A stretch of DNA of 64,000 nt from Bacteroidia bacterium (GCA_026414605.1 JAOAIP010000035.1:36379-100378); one strand, 5' to 3'; positions 34,491 to 44,163 are shown, counted from the stretch's first letter. Notes: generated from the letters alone by a model not told the origin. Numbers and translations are program-made.

Positions 34491-36038
34491 TTATTTTTTG
34501 AATTGAATGTGATGTGTAATTTCTGATTGGTAAGATGCTTTGTCGAAAACTTCTAATGTGGCTTGATAGGGCTTAAAATCAGGATGTTCAGCTATTATCT
34601 TATATTTTCCTGGGGGCAATATCATTACATATCTTCCTGTATTTGGATTAGGCACATAATTTCCTACTAACTCTCCATTACTAATTTGTGTAACTTGAAT
34701 AGTAACGTCTCTAAAATCCTTAATGGGTGTGGGTGTTTTAATTTCTCCTATAATCAAACTAAATTCAGGTTCTTCATCACTGAATACAATTCTGTAAATA
34801 TCATAATCACCAAGACCATTACCACGTACACTTGCCATATAACCGTATCTTTTAGATTTAGAAATTCTAAAATTCATATCGTCATAAGAAGTGTTGATGG
34901 GATAACCAATGTTTTTGGGGTTTTCAAATTTATTTGTTTCAGGATTTCTTTGGGCTTTAAAAATATCGTATCCTCCCATACTTCCGTGTCCTTTTGAACT
35001 AAAGAAAAGAGTTTGTTCATCAGGTGAAAGATTTGGAAAATCCTCATCATATTCGCTATTAATTGAAGGTCCTAAATTTTCGGGTTCAGCCCATTGTTGA
35101 TTATTGATTTTACGGCAAACATAAATATCTGTTCCACCATAGCCACCATTTCTATTGCTGGCAAAATAAATTTCAGTTCCGTCGTTATTGATAGCCGCGG
35201 CAATCACATCACCATTGTTATTGATGTTAGAAGGTAAGGGTTCTAATTTTTGAAATACACCTAAATCATTCATCTGACTAAAATATAATTTTCCGTTTTT
35301 GTGAATAATTAGTATCCGACCATTTGAACTCATACCTACAATTTCTTCTCCTGTGTTTCCTTTGCATATAGGTTCTCCAATAACCGATGCTTCCATAAAT
35401 TCACCATTGACTACTTTGGAAATCAAAATGGCATTTGGGTACTGTCCATTGCTTGATTTTTCAGCATTCTTAGACACAGGACGATTAGAATTAAAGACCA
35501 AAAAGTTTTCTCTTTCATCTACGAATGGATAGAAATCGGAGTATTCACTATTAATATTTTTGCCTAAGTTTTGAAAGATTACATTTACAGGGTATTTTAC
35601 AAGTTCGCGGGCATTAAAACAATGCTGGATTTCAAGGTCTGCTATTTTTAAGTTTTCGGGACTTCCTTTGCCATTGGCTTTAAATTTTTGGAAGTATTCA
35701 ATTGCTTCCGCAAATCTATTGGCATATTGATATGCACGAGCCAATAAGAATTCTGCATTAGGGTTGTGATTGTGGCTTTTTACAACATTTTCAAGATAGG
35801 GGATGGCTTTAGTTTTGTTGATATTGGTATTCAGATAACAAACAGCGATGTTGTATTGGTAATCAATATTTTTGGGGTTTAATTGATAGAGTTGCAACCA
35901 ATCGTCCAGTGCTTCTTCAAAATTTTCATTCAACATTTTTTCTTTGGCGGCTTCACTTAATTTTTTTTCACTGATATTTTGAGAAAAAGCAAAAGAAACG
36001 AACAACAGATTTAAGATAACTAAAATTTTACGCATCAT
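34491..36038 (-). CDS. TPR and PD40 beta-propeller envelope protein
   Basis: 515 residues. A signal peptide (KILVILNLLFVSFAFSQ) is followed by two or three TPR units (~20-120), then a PD40/WD40-like propeller at ~150-400 (YSDFYPFVDERENFLVFNSNR, EIYFASNRNGGYGGTDIYV, DEQTLFFSSKGHGSMGGYDIF) and a C-terminal carboxypeptidase-regulatory domain. It is laid out like the PorE-type protein at 51117 but lacks the OmpA peptidoglycan-binding end. It is probably periplasmic and linked to the T9SS or cell envelope. Confidence 0.8.
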   Translation of the reverse strand: MMRKILVILNLLFVSFAFSQNISEKKLSEAAKEKMLNENFEEALDDWLQLYQLNPKNIDYQYNIAVCYLNTNINKTKAIPYLENVVKSHNHNPNAEFLLARAYQYANRFAEAIEYFQKFKANGKGSPENLKIADLEIQHCFNARELVKYPVNVIFQNLGKNINSEYSDFYPFVDERENFLVFNSNRPVSKNAEKSSNGQYPNAILISKVVNGEFMEASVIGEPICKGNTGEEIVGMSSNGRILIIHKNGKLYFSQMNDLGVFQKLEPLPSNINNNGDVIAAAINNDGTEIYFASNRNGGYGGTDIYVCRKINNQQWAEPENLGPSINSEYDEDFPNLSPDEQTLFFSSKGHGSMGGYDIFKAQRNPETNKFENPKNIGYPINTSYDDMNFRISKSKRYGYMASVRGNGLGDYDIYRIVFSDEEPEFSLIIGEIKTPTPIKDFRDVTIQVTQISNGELVGNYVPNPNTGRYVMILPPGKYKIIAEHPDFKPYQATLEVFDKASYQSEITHHIQFKK

Positions 36039-36110
36039 ATTTTTTTCGCAAAAATAATCAAAGAAAAATACTTTGAATAGAAATTGTAATTAGAATTTTT
36101 TTGATACTTA

Positions 36111-37109
36111 TCAACTCATTTTTTGTTCTTTACTTTGAGAAAACAAATTAGGTTGAGTGGAATTTTTATTAATATCTGCAAGTCGTTTAAATGCTATTTG
36201 AATATACTCTGCGTTAATATCATTACCTATGAAAAATCTATTACATTTTTTTGCGGCAACTAATGTAGTGCCACTGCCCGAAAAGGGATCGAGAACAATG
36301 GCATTATTATCATAAGTCGTTAATAAAATCAAGTGTTCGCAAAGGGAAATGGGTTTGACAGTTTTGTGTGTATTATAGGTTCCTTTTTCTTTTTTGTCGG
36401 GCTTTTCTATTAAAAAATATCTATCCATCACATTTCCTAAAAACTCTGTGGTAATGGTATTTGCAGGAAATTTATCTTTGTAAACACCAACTTTGATATT
36501 GGTATTTATGAGTCCGACTTTGTATTTTTGAAAATTTTCAAGAAAAGTACCTTCTGTGGGTTTTTGAGCCATTGCAATAGGTTCAAAACTTGTTTTGATT
36601 TGTGGAGTTTTCCAACCATTCATTTCTGTTAGTAATTTTTCCTTTTCTTTTTCAGAAAGATTTTTTTTCTCTATAAAATGATCTAACCCCATTGCTTTGG
36701 GTTGGCTTTGGGTATACATCCACATCAACATATCTCGTATTAAAAATCCTGCATCATCCATAGCACAGGTCATTCTATGGAATAATCGTGGACTTGAAAA
36801 TGAAAAGAAAAAACCACCGGGCTTAAGAACTCTGTATATTTTTTGGGATACAAGTAAATACCAATCATAAAACTGTTTGCCTTGCTCTTTGTCAAACTTC
36901 ATACCGGGTGGTAAAGAAGTAACTACCTTGCAATATTCTTTTTCTTCATTTATTTTATTAGCATTCCATTTATGGTCTAATTTGTCTAAAAAATAAGGCG
37001 GATCGGTAAGTACCAAATCAATTGAATTTTCTGGTAGTTTATCCAAAAAATCCAAAACATCTTCATTAAATATCTGGTTAAAAAAATTTTCTATTTTATT
37101 TTTACTCAT
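36111..37109 (-). CDS. type II DNA methyltransferase (beta-type N4/N6)
   Basis: 332 residues. The catalytic motif IV is LTDPPY at ~35-40, near the N-terminus, and the SAM motif VLDPFSGSGTTLVAAKKCNR comes at the C-terminal end (~275-295); this order is the beta class of amino-methyltransferases (N6-adenine or N4-cytosine). The target-recognition region lies between (~130-230). The start overlaps the stop of the HNH endonuclease gene by 8 bases, so they form one restriction-modification operon with the nuclease first. Recognition site unknown. Confidence 0.88.
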   Translation of the reverse strand: MSKNKIENFFNQIFNEDVLDFLDKLPENSIDLVLTDPPYFLDKLDHKWNANKINEEKEYCKVVTSLPPGMKFDKEQGKQFYDWYLLVSQKIYRVLKPGGFFFSFSSPRLFHRMTCAMDDAGFLIRDMLMWMYTQSQPKAMGLDHFIEKKNLSEKEKEKLLTEMNGWKTPQIKTSFEPIAMAQKPTEGTFLENFQKYKVGLINTNIKVGVYKDKFPANTITTEFLGNVMDRYFLIEKPDKKEKGTYNTHKTVKPISLCEHLILLTTYDNNAIVLDPFSGSGTTLVAAKKCNRFFIGNDINAEYIQIAFKRLADINKNSTQPNLFSQSKEQKMS

Positions 37110-37812
37110 ATTCTTTTTTTAATAATTCATAAATTTTTTTCTTAATATCTTTATCACATTTTTTGATTATTAAAGGATTAGCAATTCCACGCACTCGTCC
37201 TTTGTCATCAAAAATCCAGAAATTACGATATGCTCTATTACATTTTTGACATTGAGGAATGATATTATTTCCTGATAATGGTTTTCTTGGATCTTTATGT
37301 GATTTTTGTAATTTTGTTATGGTATTGGGCCAATGATAATGATGTTCGCCTTCTCTTGATCCGCAAGTGGCACATCTATGTTTATACTTTTTCAATATAC
37401 TTTTCCAATCTTCATCATCAATTACATCGGTTCTGTGATAAGTAAAATTTGGATATGGTTTTTCAAGAGTAATCAATCTATATTCGCCAATTTTTTTAAC
37501 GTGTACATTGTCTCTTCCGCCGGATGAAATGAACCATCCCTTTTGCGCCCCTAAATGTCTTGCTTGTTGAACATCATTTGTGTCGGGATAGAAGCGTCTT
37601 ACGAATTCTGTGAGTTCTGATTTTGTAACAACAACAGTATTAGGATAAAAACGTGCTAAATAAGTTAGAACCAATGCATCTTTAGTAAATTTGCCATTCT
37701 TGTCTCTTAATTTAGGAAGTTTTACACCATATTTTTTCAAAAATTTTTCATAGTAAGATTTGATTAAATCATAAGTTGTTTCAATTTCTTTTTCGTTCAT
37801 TGGTGATTTCAT
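37102..37812 (-). CDS. HNH-type restriction endonuclease
   Basis: 236 residues. The C-terminal half has a zinc-bound HNH/beta-beta-alpha-metal nuclease core: CATCGSREGEHHYHW (CxxC pair and His), LQKSHKDPRKPLSGNNIIPQC and QKCNRAYRNFWIF (the second CxxC). The N-terminal ~120 residues are helical with a basic surface (RRFYPDTNDVQQARHLGAQKGW) and may read DNA. The pairing with a methyltransferase supports a restriction role. I cannot give the recognition sequence. It lies 63 bases downstream of tRNA-Thr. Confidence 0.8.
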   Translation of the reverse strand: MKSPMNEKEIETTYDLIKSYYEKFLKKYGVKLPKLRDKNGKFTKDALVLTYLARFYPNTVVVTKSELTEFVRRFYPDTNDVQQARHLGAQKGWFISSGGRDNVHVKKIGEYRLITLEKPYPNFTYHRTDVIDDEDWKSILKKYKHRCATCGSREGEHHYHWPNTITKLQKSHKDPRKPLSGNNIIPQCQKCNRAYRNFWIFDDKGRVRGIANPLIIKKCDKDIKKKIYELLKKEYE

Positions 37813-37875
37813 AAATAAATTTTATTTACAAATGTACAAATTAAAACAGATATTTTTTTATCAATAAATTTATAG

Positions 37876-37947
37876 AGCCGTGTAGGGGATTTGAACCCCT
37901 GACCTACTCATTACGAGTGAGTTGCTCTACCCCTGAGCTAACACGGC
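37876..37947 (-). tRNA. tRNA-Thr (anticodon CGT)
   Basis: 72 nt without encoded CCA: acceptor GCCGTGT pairs with ACACGGC, D arm GCTC/GAGC, anticodon stem ACTCA/TGAGT with loop CTCGTAA (anticodon CGT, reads ACG), and T arm AGGGGTTCAAATCCCCT. The 5' end is 2 nt after the gldB stop on the same strand. Confidence 0.95.
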
Positions 37948-37949
37948 TT

Positions 37950-38975
37950 TTAGGGTTTGTATTTACTTTCTTGTAAAATTTTTTGATCATTTTCTTCTCT
38001 TAATAGTTGGTCAAGTGTTATATCCTTTTTTTTAGCCATATAACTATCTACTATTTTATACGCTAAATACATTGCTATTCGAGGGGGGCATTCTTTACTA
38101 ATAGCCGCTGTAAATGGTCCATCATTCAAAAATTGAGAAATGATCTTTGGTGAATTGTCATACCATTTATTTTCTTCTAAAAAATAAGCCCATAAATTTT
38201 TTTCATACTTTTTACAATATTGTAATTGCTTTTGAGAATAAGAGAAAATCAAAGTATCATGAGTTTGGGGTAAAAGTTGTTTCAAAGCATAAATGATTTT
38301 TCCATAATACATTGCATGTTCTAATAGATTGTTATACTTTCCATAAGGATATTCTGTAAATAACCATGCTTTTGCAATATCTACAGGTATAAATTCTTTT
38401 TGTAATTGTTTTACTCTGTATTGTGGCCATTGTAGCCATTGGTATACTTGATGCTTGCTGCCCAAATACATATCCAAGGCAATGCCTATTATATTTGTAT
38501 TTTCTGGGTAAACAATTTGGTAATTAAATCCACTAATAAAAGTAAGATATCGTTTAGGTAATTTTTTTTGTGGAAAATAATAATGAATATGTTGATGCAA
38601 TTGATAAATAGCGGTTTCTATTTTTTTTCTTTCTTCGGGGGTAAAAATTTTTTTTGTTTCATTGTAGGTATAACGAATGTCTTTGTCATTTACAAAATCC
38701 AATACCAATTGATAGGTACTATCCATTTCCCTTCCAAAATAAATGATATTTTTGACAAAATACTGATAAAATGGAAAATACTTTTGGGACAATATCTTGT
38801 TCTGTTCAGCAAAATTTTTATCATTTAAGGAAAAAATCTCATCTTCAAAATTTTCCAAATGAATTTCTTTTACAGGAATAGATGCTATTTCTTTTTCTTT
38901 GTCTTTACATCCCCAAAAAATCAATGTAGTCAGTAAATAAAAAACAAAAATTTTATTATTATTAAGATATTTCAT
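37950..38975 (-). CDS. gldB: gliding motility lipoprotein GldB
   Basis: 341 residues starting with a lipoprotein signal (FVFYLLTTLIFWGCKDKE, lipidated Cys ~23). The rest matches the GldB family: YFPFYQYFVKNIIYFGREMD, TFISGFNYQIVYPENTNIIGIALDMYLG and CPPRIAMYLAYKIVDSYM. Its overall fold resembles helical zinc-metallopeptidase-like proteins. GldB is associated with gliding and T9SS function in Flavobacteriia; its exact task is unclear. It diverges from the PorT-like gene over 35 bases; nadE nearby fits known gldB neighbourhoods. Confidence 0.88.
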   Translation of the reverse strand: MKYLNNNKIFVFYLLTTLIFWGCKDKEKEIASIPVKEIHLENFEDEIFSLNDKNFAEQNKILSQKYFPFYQYFVKNIIYFGREMDSTYQLVLDFVNDKDIRYTYNETKKIFTPEERKKIETAIYQLHQHIHYYFPQKKLPKRYLTFISGFNYQIVYPENTNIIGIALDMYLGSKHQVYQWLQWPQYRVKQLQKEFIPVDIAKAWLFTEYPYGKYNNLLEHAMYYGKIIYALKQLLPQTHDTLIFSYSQKQLQYCKKYEKNLWAYFLEENKWYDNSPKIISQFLNDGPFTAAISKECPPRIAMYLAYKIVDSYMAKKKDITLDQLLREENDQKILQESKYKP

Positions 38976-39010
38976 AGTTTTGCCTCACCAAAAATCAAAG
39001 CCGTAAAATT

Positions 39011-39877
39011 ATGAAAAAGTTAGTTATCACAGGTTTTTTATTATCATCCATGGTCTTCGGTGCTTTGGCACAAGACAATGCAAATAATTTTGATAAAAAA
39101 TTCCGCTTTGGAATTAGAATTGCCCCACAACCTACTTGGATAAAATCTAAAGACAAAAATGCTACCGGTGGTGGAATGGGTTTGGGTTTTGGATTTGGTT
39201 TAATCACTGAATTCAAACTTTCTGATATTATTCATTTTTATACAGGGATTGGCGGGGATTTTGAAAATGGAACTATTACTTACAAAAACGACCCATCTAA
39301 TCAATTTTCTGTAACTTATTTTACCGATAGAGATGGTGCACTGGTAGAATTGACCAACGGGATGGATACAGCATCTCTTTTTTCACAAAACAATATGGGC
39401 TATGAAGCAGTTACTAAAAGAAAAATCAAGACCACTTATGTAACTATTCCATTGACTTTAAAAATGATGACTCAAGAATACAGCGGATTTAGATATTTTG
39501 CTCAATTTGGAGCAGATTTAGGTATTAGAACTAAAATTAAAGCAGATGATGAATATTCTATTTTAATTAAAAGAGGTGTTGCCACTACATTATCAGGTAC
39601 AAACACTAATAGTGATTTAGATCTCAAAAAAGACGCTTCTTTAATACCTATTCGTATTGGCTTAAATGTAGGATTGGGTACAGAATATCGTATTGCAGGA
39701 ACGACTTCTTTAATGTTTAGTATTAATTATTTTTCATCTTTTACGAACTTAATGCGTTCTACTTCAAAGTACGCTGCTACTGATTATCAAGTTTCCAATG
39801 GTAAAGTGAATTTTACTTACTTAAAACAGAGTCTTATTCAAAATGCTATAAGAATCAATATCGGTATCTTATTCTAA
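39011..39877 (+). CDS. outer-membrane barrel protein, PorT-like
   Basis: 288 residues. A signal peptide (MKKLVITGFLLSSMVFGALAQ) precedes an eight-strand-like outer-membrane barrel (FRFGIRIAPQPTWIKS, LGFGFGLITEF, TYVTIPLTLKMM, FAQFGADLGIRTKIK, RIGLNVGLGTEYRI). Its size and strand order fit the PorT/outer-membrane beta-barrel group. Whether it is PorT itself, a T9SS assembly factor, or a general barrel is unsure, since this family has many paralogues. nadE begins 6 bases after its stop, so the two are probably co-transcribed. Confidence 0.7.
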   Translation: MKKLVITGFLLSSMVFGALAQDNANNFDKKFRFGIRIAPQPTWIKSKDKNATGGGMGLGFGFGLITEFKLSDIIHFYTGIGGDFENGTITYKNDPSNQFSVTYFTDRDGALVELTNGMDTASLFSQNNMGYEAVTKRKIKTTYVTIPLTLKMMTQEYSGFRYFAQFGADLGIRTKIKADDEYSILIKRGVATTLSGTNTNSDLDLKKDASLIPIRIGLNVGLGTEYRIAGTTSLMFSINYFSSFTNLMRSTSKYAATDYQVSNGKVNFTYLKQSLIQNAIRINIGILF

Positions 39878-39883
39878 TTAGCA

Positions 39884-40669
39884 ATGTTAAAGTATCCGGA
39901 TAAAGCCGTTGAGTATATTGTCAATTGGCTGAAAGAATATGCTGTTAAAAACAAGGCAAAAGGATTTGTAGTAGGTGTAAGTGGCGGAATAGATAGTGCC
40001 TTGACATCTACAGTTTCTGCACTTACAGGTTTTCCTACTTTAGTTTTGAATATGCCCATTTTACAAGCATCTCCGGAATATCAAAGAAGTTGTGAACACA
40101 TTCTATGGCTAAAAAGTAAATTTCCGAATGTTTCTTCTGCAGAAGTGGATATGTCTTCTGTATTGGCAGAATATATGAGAGTATTGCCCAAAGAAATCCA
40201 AACAGCACACAATATGGCAAATCTCCGTTCTCGTTTGAGAATGGTTTGCTTGTATGCCTTTGCAGGTCATTATGGCTATTTAGTAGTAGGAACAGGAAAT
40301 AAAATAGAAGATTTTGGAATTGGCTTTTTTACAAAATATGGCGATGGGGGGGTAGATATTTCACCTATTGCTGATTTGATGAAAAGCGAAGTGTATCAAT
40401 TAGCAAAACATCTTGGAGTGCCACAAAGCATTATTCAAGCCAAGCCCACCGATGGATTATTTGAAGGAAGTCCCACCGATGAAGAAAAAATTGGGGCTAC
40501 TTATGATGAATTAGAATGGGCAATGAAATATACTCAACATCCTACGAATGAACCACTAACAGAAAGACAAAAACAAGTTTTAAAAATCTATCAAGATCGT
40601 CATTCTGCAAATTTGCATAAAATGAATCCCATACCTGTTTGCATTCTGCCCGAAGAATGGAAAGAATAA
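39884..40669 (+). CDS. nadE: NAD+ synthase (ammonia-type)
   Basis: 261 residues with the ATP-pyrophosphatase P-loop VSGGIDSALT. It lacks the N-terminal glutaminase domain, so it uses ammonia. GTGNKIEDFGIGFFTKYGDGGVDISPI is the deamido-NAD and Mg site and PTDGLFEGSPTDEEKIGATY the C-terminal marker. It makes NAD+ in the cytoplasm. The link to gldB is conserved in several Bacteroidota. Confidence 0.95.
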   Translation: MLKYPDKAVEYIVNWLKEYAVKNKAKGFVVGVSGGIDSALTSTVSALTGFPTLVLNMPILQASPEYQRSCEHILWLKSKFPNVSSAEVDMSSVLAEYMRVLPKEIQTAHNMANLRSRLRMVCLYAFAGHYGYLVVGTGNKIEDFGIGFFTKYGDGGVDISPIADLMKSEVYQLAKHLGVPQSIIQAKPTDGLFEGSPTDEEKIGATYDELEWAMKYTQHPTNEPLTERQKQVLKIYQDRHSANLHKMNPIPVCILPEEWKE

Positions 40670-40824
40670 TCTTTGATGGTTTGTTTTATAAAAATTATTT
40701 CCTAATACACCTATTTTCGTAATTCATAAACACCTTTAAATCCGATCTTATCAGCACCTATTTTATTGGTCATCTTGCATAGCAAATATAATTTTCAGAC
40801 ATTTAGCCACAAAAATTTAAAACT

Positions 40825-41631
40825 ATGGGAATTTTAGCAGGTAAAAAAGGTATTATCACAGGAGCATTAGATGAAAATTCTATTGCTTGGAAAGTCGCAG
40901 AATTATGCCATAAAGAAGGTGCATCTATTGTATTGACAAATGCCCCCATTGCTATGAGAATGGGCGAAATCAAAAAACTTTCTGAAAAAATCAATGCCCC
41001 CATCATTCCCGCTGATGCTACCAATCTTGAAGATATTGAAAAATTGTATAAGGAAAGCATACAGCACTTTGGAGGAAAAATAGATTTTATTTTACATTCA
41101 ATAGGGATGAGTATCAATATCCGCAAAAACATTCCTTATACAGAATTAAATTACGATTATTACTTAAAAGGCATTGATGTATCAGCACTTTCTTTACATA
41201 AATTATTAGCCGTTGCTTATAAATTGGACGCCATTAATGAATATGGTTCAGTAGTAGCACTTACTTATATTGGTGCCCAAAGAACCTATCCTTTTTATAC
41301 AGATATGGCAGATATTAAAGCACTATTGGAAAGTATTGCTCGTTCTTGGGGTTATCATTATGGAATAGCCAAAAAGGTTCGTGTAAATACAGTTTCTCAA
41401 TCACCTACCAAAACAACAGCAGGTAGTGGTATTAAAGGATTTAATGAGTTTTTCGATTTTGCAGATATGCAATCGCCATTAGGAAATGCTACTGCCGAAG
41501 ATTGTGCTGGTGTATGTGTAGCGTTGTTTTCTGATTATACACGCAAGATAACCATGCAAAATATCTATAATGATGGTGGTTACAGTACTACTGGTGTCAG
41601 TCAAAAACAATTAGATGCCTTGATGAAGTAA
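40825..41631 (+). CDS. fabI: enoyl-ACP reductase (NADH) FabI
   Basis: 268 residues of a divergent SDR. The last reductive step of fatty acid elongation runs on the Y-X6-K motif in FYTDMADIK. GALDENSIAWKVAELCHKEGA is the FabI-type cofactor loop, and VNTVSQSPTKTTAGSGIKGF the substrate loop. The residue pattern TYIGAQRTYP differs slightly from the E. coli form, as usual in Bacteroidota. The 155-base gap upstream holds the promoter, probably TATAATTTTC near 40788. Confidence 0.95.
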   Translation: MGILAGKKGIITGALDENSIAWKVAELCHKEGASIVLTNAPIAMRMGEIKKLSEKINAPIIPADATNLEDIEKLYKESIQHFGGKIDFILHSIGMSINIRKNIPYTELNYDYYLKGIDVSALSLHKLLAVAYKLDAINEYGSVVALTYIGAQRTYPFYTDMADIKALLESIARSWGYHYGIAKKVRVNTVSQSPTKTTAGSGIKGFNEFFDFADMQSPLGNATAEDCAGVCVALFSDYTRKITMQNIYNDGGYSTTGVSQKQLDALMK

Positions 41632-41701
41632 TCTTTAAAATAGAGTTGGCAAAACAAATATTTTTAAGGGTGATGGTAAAATAATTATCCCTAAAAAAGG
41701 T

Positions 41702-41733
41702 TTTGTCAATTCATTTTGATTTTATTACATTTG
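41702..41733 (+). promoter_or_regulatory. rpmH promoter
   Basis: TTTG (41702-41705), 20-base spacer and TACATTTG (41726-41733): a textbook Bacteroidota promoter, 20 bases before the rpmH ATG. Confidence 0.8.
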
Positions 41734-41753
41734 CAGCCCTAAAATTCAAAATC

Positions 41754-41909
41754 ATGAAAAGAACATATCAACCTTCCAAAAGAAAAAGAAAAAATAAACA
41801 CGGCTTTAGAGAAAGAATGAGCACTGCTAATGGCAGAAGAGTATTAGCGGCTCGTAGAAAAAAAGGAAGAAAAAGATTAACTGTTTCTGACGAAAAAACA
41901 CACAAATAA
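41754..41909 (+). CDS. rpmH: 50S ribosomal protein L34
   Basis: 51 residues, highly basic, with the L34 signature [20 protein letters not shown] and [20 protein letters not shown]. The upstream in-frame start at 41703 would add 17 non-conserved residues lying within the promoter, so the ATG at 41754 is right. L34 binds 23S rRNA in the large subunit. In many bacteria rnpA follows rpmH; here kup follows after 260 bases and no rnpA is found. Confidence 0.97.
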   Translation: MKRTYQPSKRKRKNKHGFRERMSTANGRRVLAARRKKGRKRLTVSDEKTHK

Positions 41910-41939
41910 ACCATTTGTGTTTATTCCTGTTTACAGAAT

Positions 41940-41985
41940 AAGAAAGATGTTTGAGTTTTTAAATGTCTTTCTTATTTTATTTTTT
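41940..41985 (+). terminator. probable rpmH terminator
   Basis: An 8-bp stem AAGAAAGA / TCTTTCTT with an 18-base loop, followed by ATTTTATTTTTT. The stem is AT-rich and the loop long, so confidence is moderate. An alternative stem (ACACAAAT / ATTTGTGT) spans the stop codon. Confidence 0.5.
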
Positions 41986-42170
41986 AAAGATGGAAAAATG
42001 CTTTTGAATTCAAGTGTTTTACATTTAAGAAAACGCTTTTCCAAAAGAAATTCTTTATCACTTAAAGCCCTTATTGTTGCTGTAAAAAGTTTTTCTATTG
42101 AAAGTATTAAAATTCTTTTAGTTTTCTTTTCTTCTATTGTATTTCCTAATTTTGCATTCAGAGATTTGCA

Positions 42171-44135
42171 ATGTCTATAAGTAATAAACACGGCTATTAT
42201 CAGCCATCCTTGTCCTTTGCAGGTGTAATAGTATCACTGGGTATAGTATATGGTGATATAGGAACATCTCCCTTGTATACACTAAAAGCCATTATTGGAG
42301 AGAATTATATTAATGCTGATATTGTCAAAGGAGCATTATCTGCCATATTTTGGATGCTAACACTTCAAACGACCATTAAGTATGTTATTGTTACATTAAA
42401 TGCAGATAATAAAGGCGAGGGTGGAATTTTTGCACTCTATACTCTGGTGCGTAGAAGTAAATTCAAATGGCTTATTGTCCCTGCTATTATTGGAGGTAGT
42501 GCATTATTAGCCGACGGTATTATTACACCGCCTATTACCGTTACTTCAGCGGTAGAAGGGATGCAAAATATCTATTACGAAGTAAATGTGGTGCCTATTG
42601 TTATTTTTATCCTTGTATTACTTTTTGTTTTTCAAAGAGCAGGAACGGATTTGGTGGGAAGGTCTTTTGGACCTATTATGTTGGTGTGGTTTTTAATGTT
42701 AGGAATTTTAGGTGGAAAAGAAATCGTCAAAGAATGGACTGTTTTAAGTGCATTTAATCCTTTGTATGCAATTGATTTAATTCAAAAACATCCAGATGGA
42801 ATTTTTGTATTAGGGGCTGTATTCCTTTGTACAACAGGGGCAGAGGCACTTTATTCAGATATGGGACATTGTGGAAGAAAAAACATTCGTATTTCTTGGA
42901 TTTTTGTTAAATTAATGCTGATATTAAATTATTTTGGACAAGGGGCTTGGTTGTTGCAACACGAAGGATACAAACTTTCAGAATTAGGAGCAAATGGGAA
43001 TCCATTCTTTTTAATAGTCCCCGATTTCTTTTTGATATTTAGTATTATCATTGCCACACTGGCGGCTATTATTGCTTCACAAGCCCTTATTAGTGGATCT
43101 TTTACATTAGTTAACGAAGCCATGCGATTAAACATTATGCCAAAGTTATTGGTCAAATATCCCACAGAGTTAAAAGGACAATTGTATATCCCTGTTGTTA
43201 ATTGGATGATGCTGACGGGTTGTATTTTTATTGTCTTGTATTTTCGTGAAAGTAGTAAAATGGAAGCCGCTTATGGATTAGCCATTATTCTGACAATGCT
43301 TATGACTACTACATTATTGAATTTTTATTTGCATTTGAAACGTTATAATTTTCTATTCGTAGTATTATTTATAGGCATGTATTTGTTTATTGAACTCATT
43401 TTATTGTATGCTAATCTTAATAAGTTTTTTCACGGAGGATATGTAACTTTATTTGTAGCAGGTGTTCTCTCATTCATTATGGGTATTTGGTATACCGCTA
43501 AAAAACTTTCCGAAAGATACGTAGATACTGTAAGATTAGAGGACTACAAAAAATACATTATTGAATTATCCGCCGATACATCTATTCCCAAGTACGCTAC
43601 CCATTTGGTTTATCTAACATCTGTGAGAGACCCAGAATTGATAGAACAAAAAATAATACATTCTATTTTACAACGACGCCCCAAACGAGCAGATATTTAT
43701 TGGTTTATTCACGTGGATGTTGTAGATGAGCCCTATCGTATGGAATACAAAGTAACCCACATAGCCAAAGACGATATTATTCGTGTTGATTTTTATTTAG
43801 GATTTAGAATTGCCCCAAGAATCAATTTAATGTTTAGAAAAGTAGTAGACGAATTAGTAAAAAACAAAGAAGTAGACATCACATCTCGCTACGAGTCACT
43901 TCAAAGAAACAACATTAGTGGCGACTTTAAATTTGTAGTAATAGAAAAATATCTTTCTTACGATAACGAGTTACCTTTCTTTGAAAAAATTATTTTCAAT
44001 ACCTATTATTTGTTGAAAAAAGTATCTTTGAGTGAAGCAAGAGCATTTGGTTTAGATATGAGTGTGGTAAAAATTGAAAAGTATCCTATGATTTTCCGCA
44101 CACCTTCTTTGATAAACCTCAAACGTATTCAATAA
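42171..44135 (+). CDS. kup: Kup-type potassium uptake permease
   Basis: 654 residues. About twelve membrane helices in the N-terminal 450 residues carry the KUP signatures: SLGIVYGDIGTSPLYTLKAI at ~17-36, LLADGIITPPITVTSAVEG and GTTGAEALYSDMGHCGRKNI-like residues at ~225. A cytoplasmic C-terminal domain (~450-654) follows. It is a K+/H+ symporter of the inner membrane. The start ATG at 42171 follows GATTTGCA closely, so the leader may be very short. The gene ends before a repeat-rich intergenic region. Confidence 0.95.
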   Translation: MSISNKHGYYQPSLSFAGVIVSLGIVYGDIGTSPLYTLKAIIGENYINADIVKGALSAIFWMLTLQTTIKYVIVTLNADNKGEGGIFALYTLVRRSKFKWLIVPAIIGGSALLADGIITPPITVTSAVEGMQNIYYEVNVVPIVIFILVLLFVFQRAGTDLVGRSFGPIMLVWFLMLGILGGKEIVKEWTVLSAFNPLYAIDLIQKHPDGIFVLGAVFLCTTGAEALYSDMGHCGRKNIRISWIFVKLMLILNYFGQGAWLLQHEGYKLSELGANGNPFFLIVPDFFLIFSIIIATLAAIIASQALISGSFTLVNEAMRLNIMPKLLVKYPTELKGQLYIPVVNWMMLTGCIFIVLYFRESSKMEAAYGLAIILTMLMTTTLLNFYLHLKRYNFLFVVLFIGMYLFIELILLYANLNKFFHGGYVTLFVAGVLSFIMGIWYTAKKLSERYVDTVRLEDYKKYIIELSADTSIPKYATHLVYLTSVRDPELIEQKIIHSILQRRPKRADIYWFIHVDVVDEPYRMEYKVTHIAKDDIIRVDFYLGFRIAPRINLMFRKVVDELVKNKEVDITSRYESLQRNNISGDFKFVVIEKYLSYDNELPFFEKIIFNTYYLLKKVSLSEARAFGLDMSVVKIEKYPMIFRTPSLINLKRIQ

Positions 44136-44163
44136 ACTGTTACAAGTTCATTTTCTCTTTATT

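Noticed and set aside
34491..36038. A second PorE gene
   Set aside because: It shares TPR and propeller parts but has no OmpA domain, so it was left as a PD40/TPR envelope protein.
41917..42191. Overlapping 86-87 aa ORFs on both strands, considered as rnpA
   Set aside because: Neither translation has the RnpA RxxxKR pattern; both look like AT-rich shadow ORFs.
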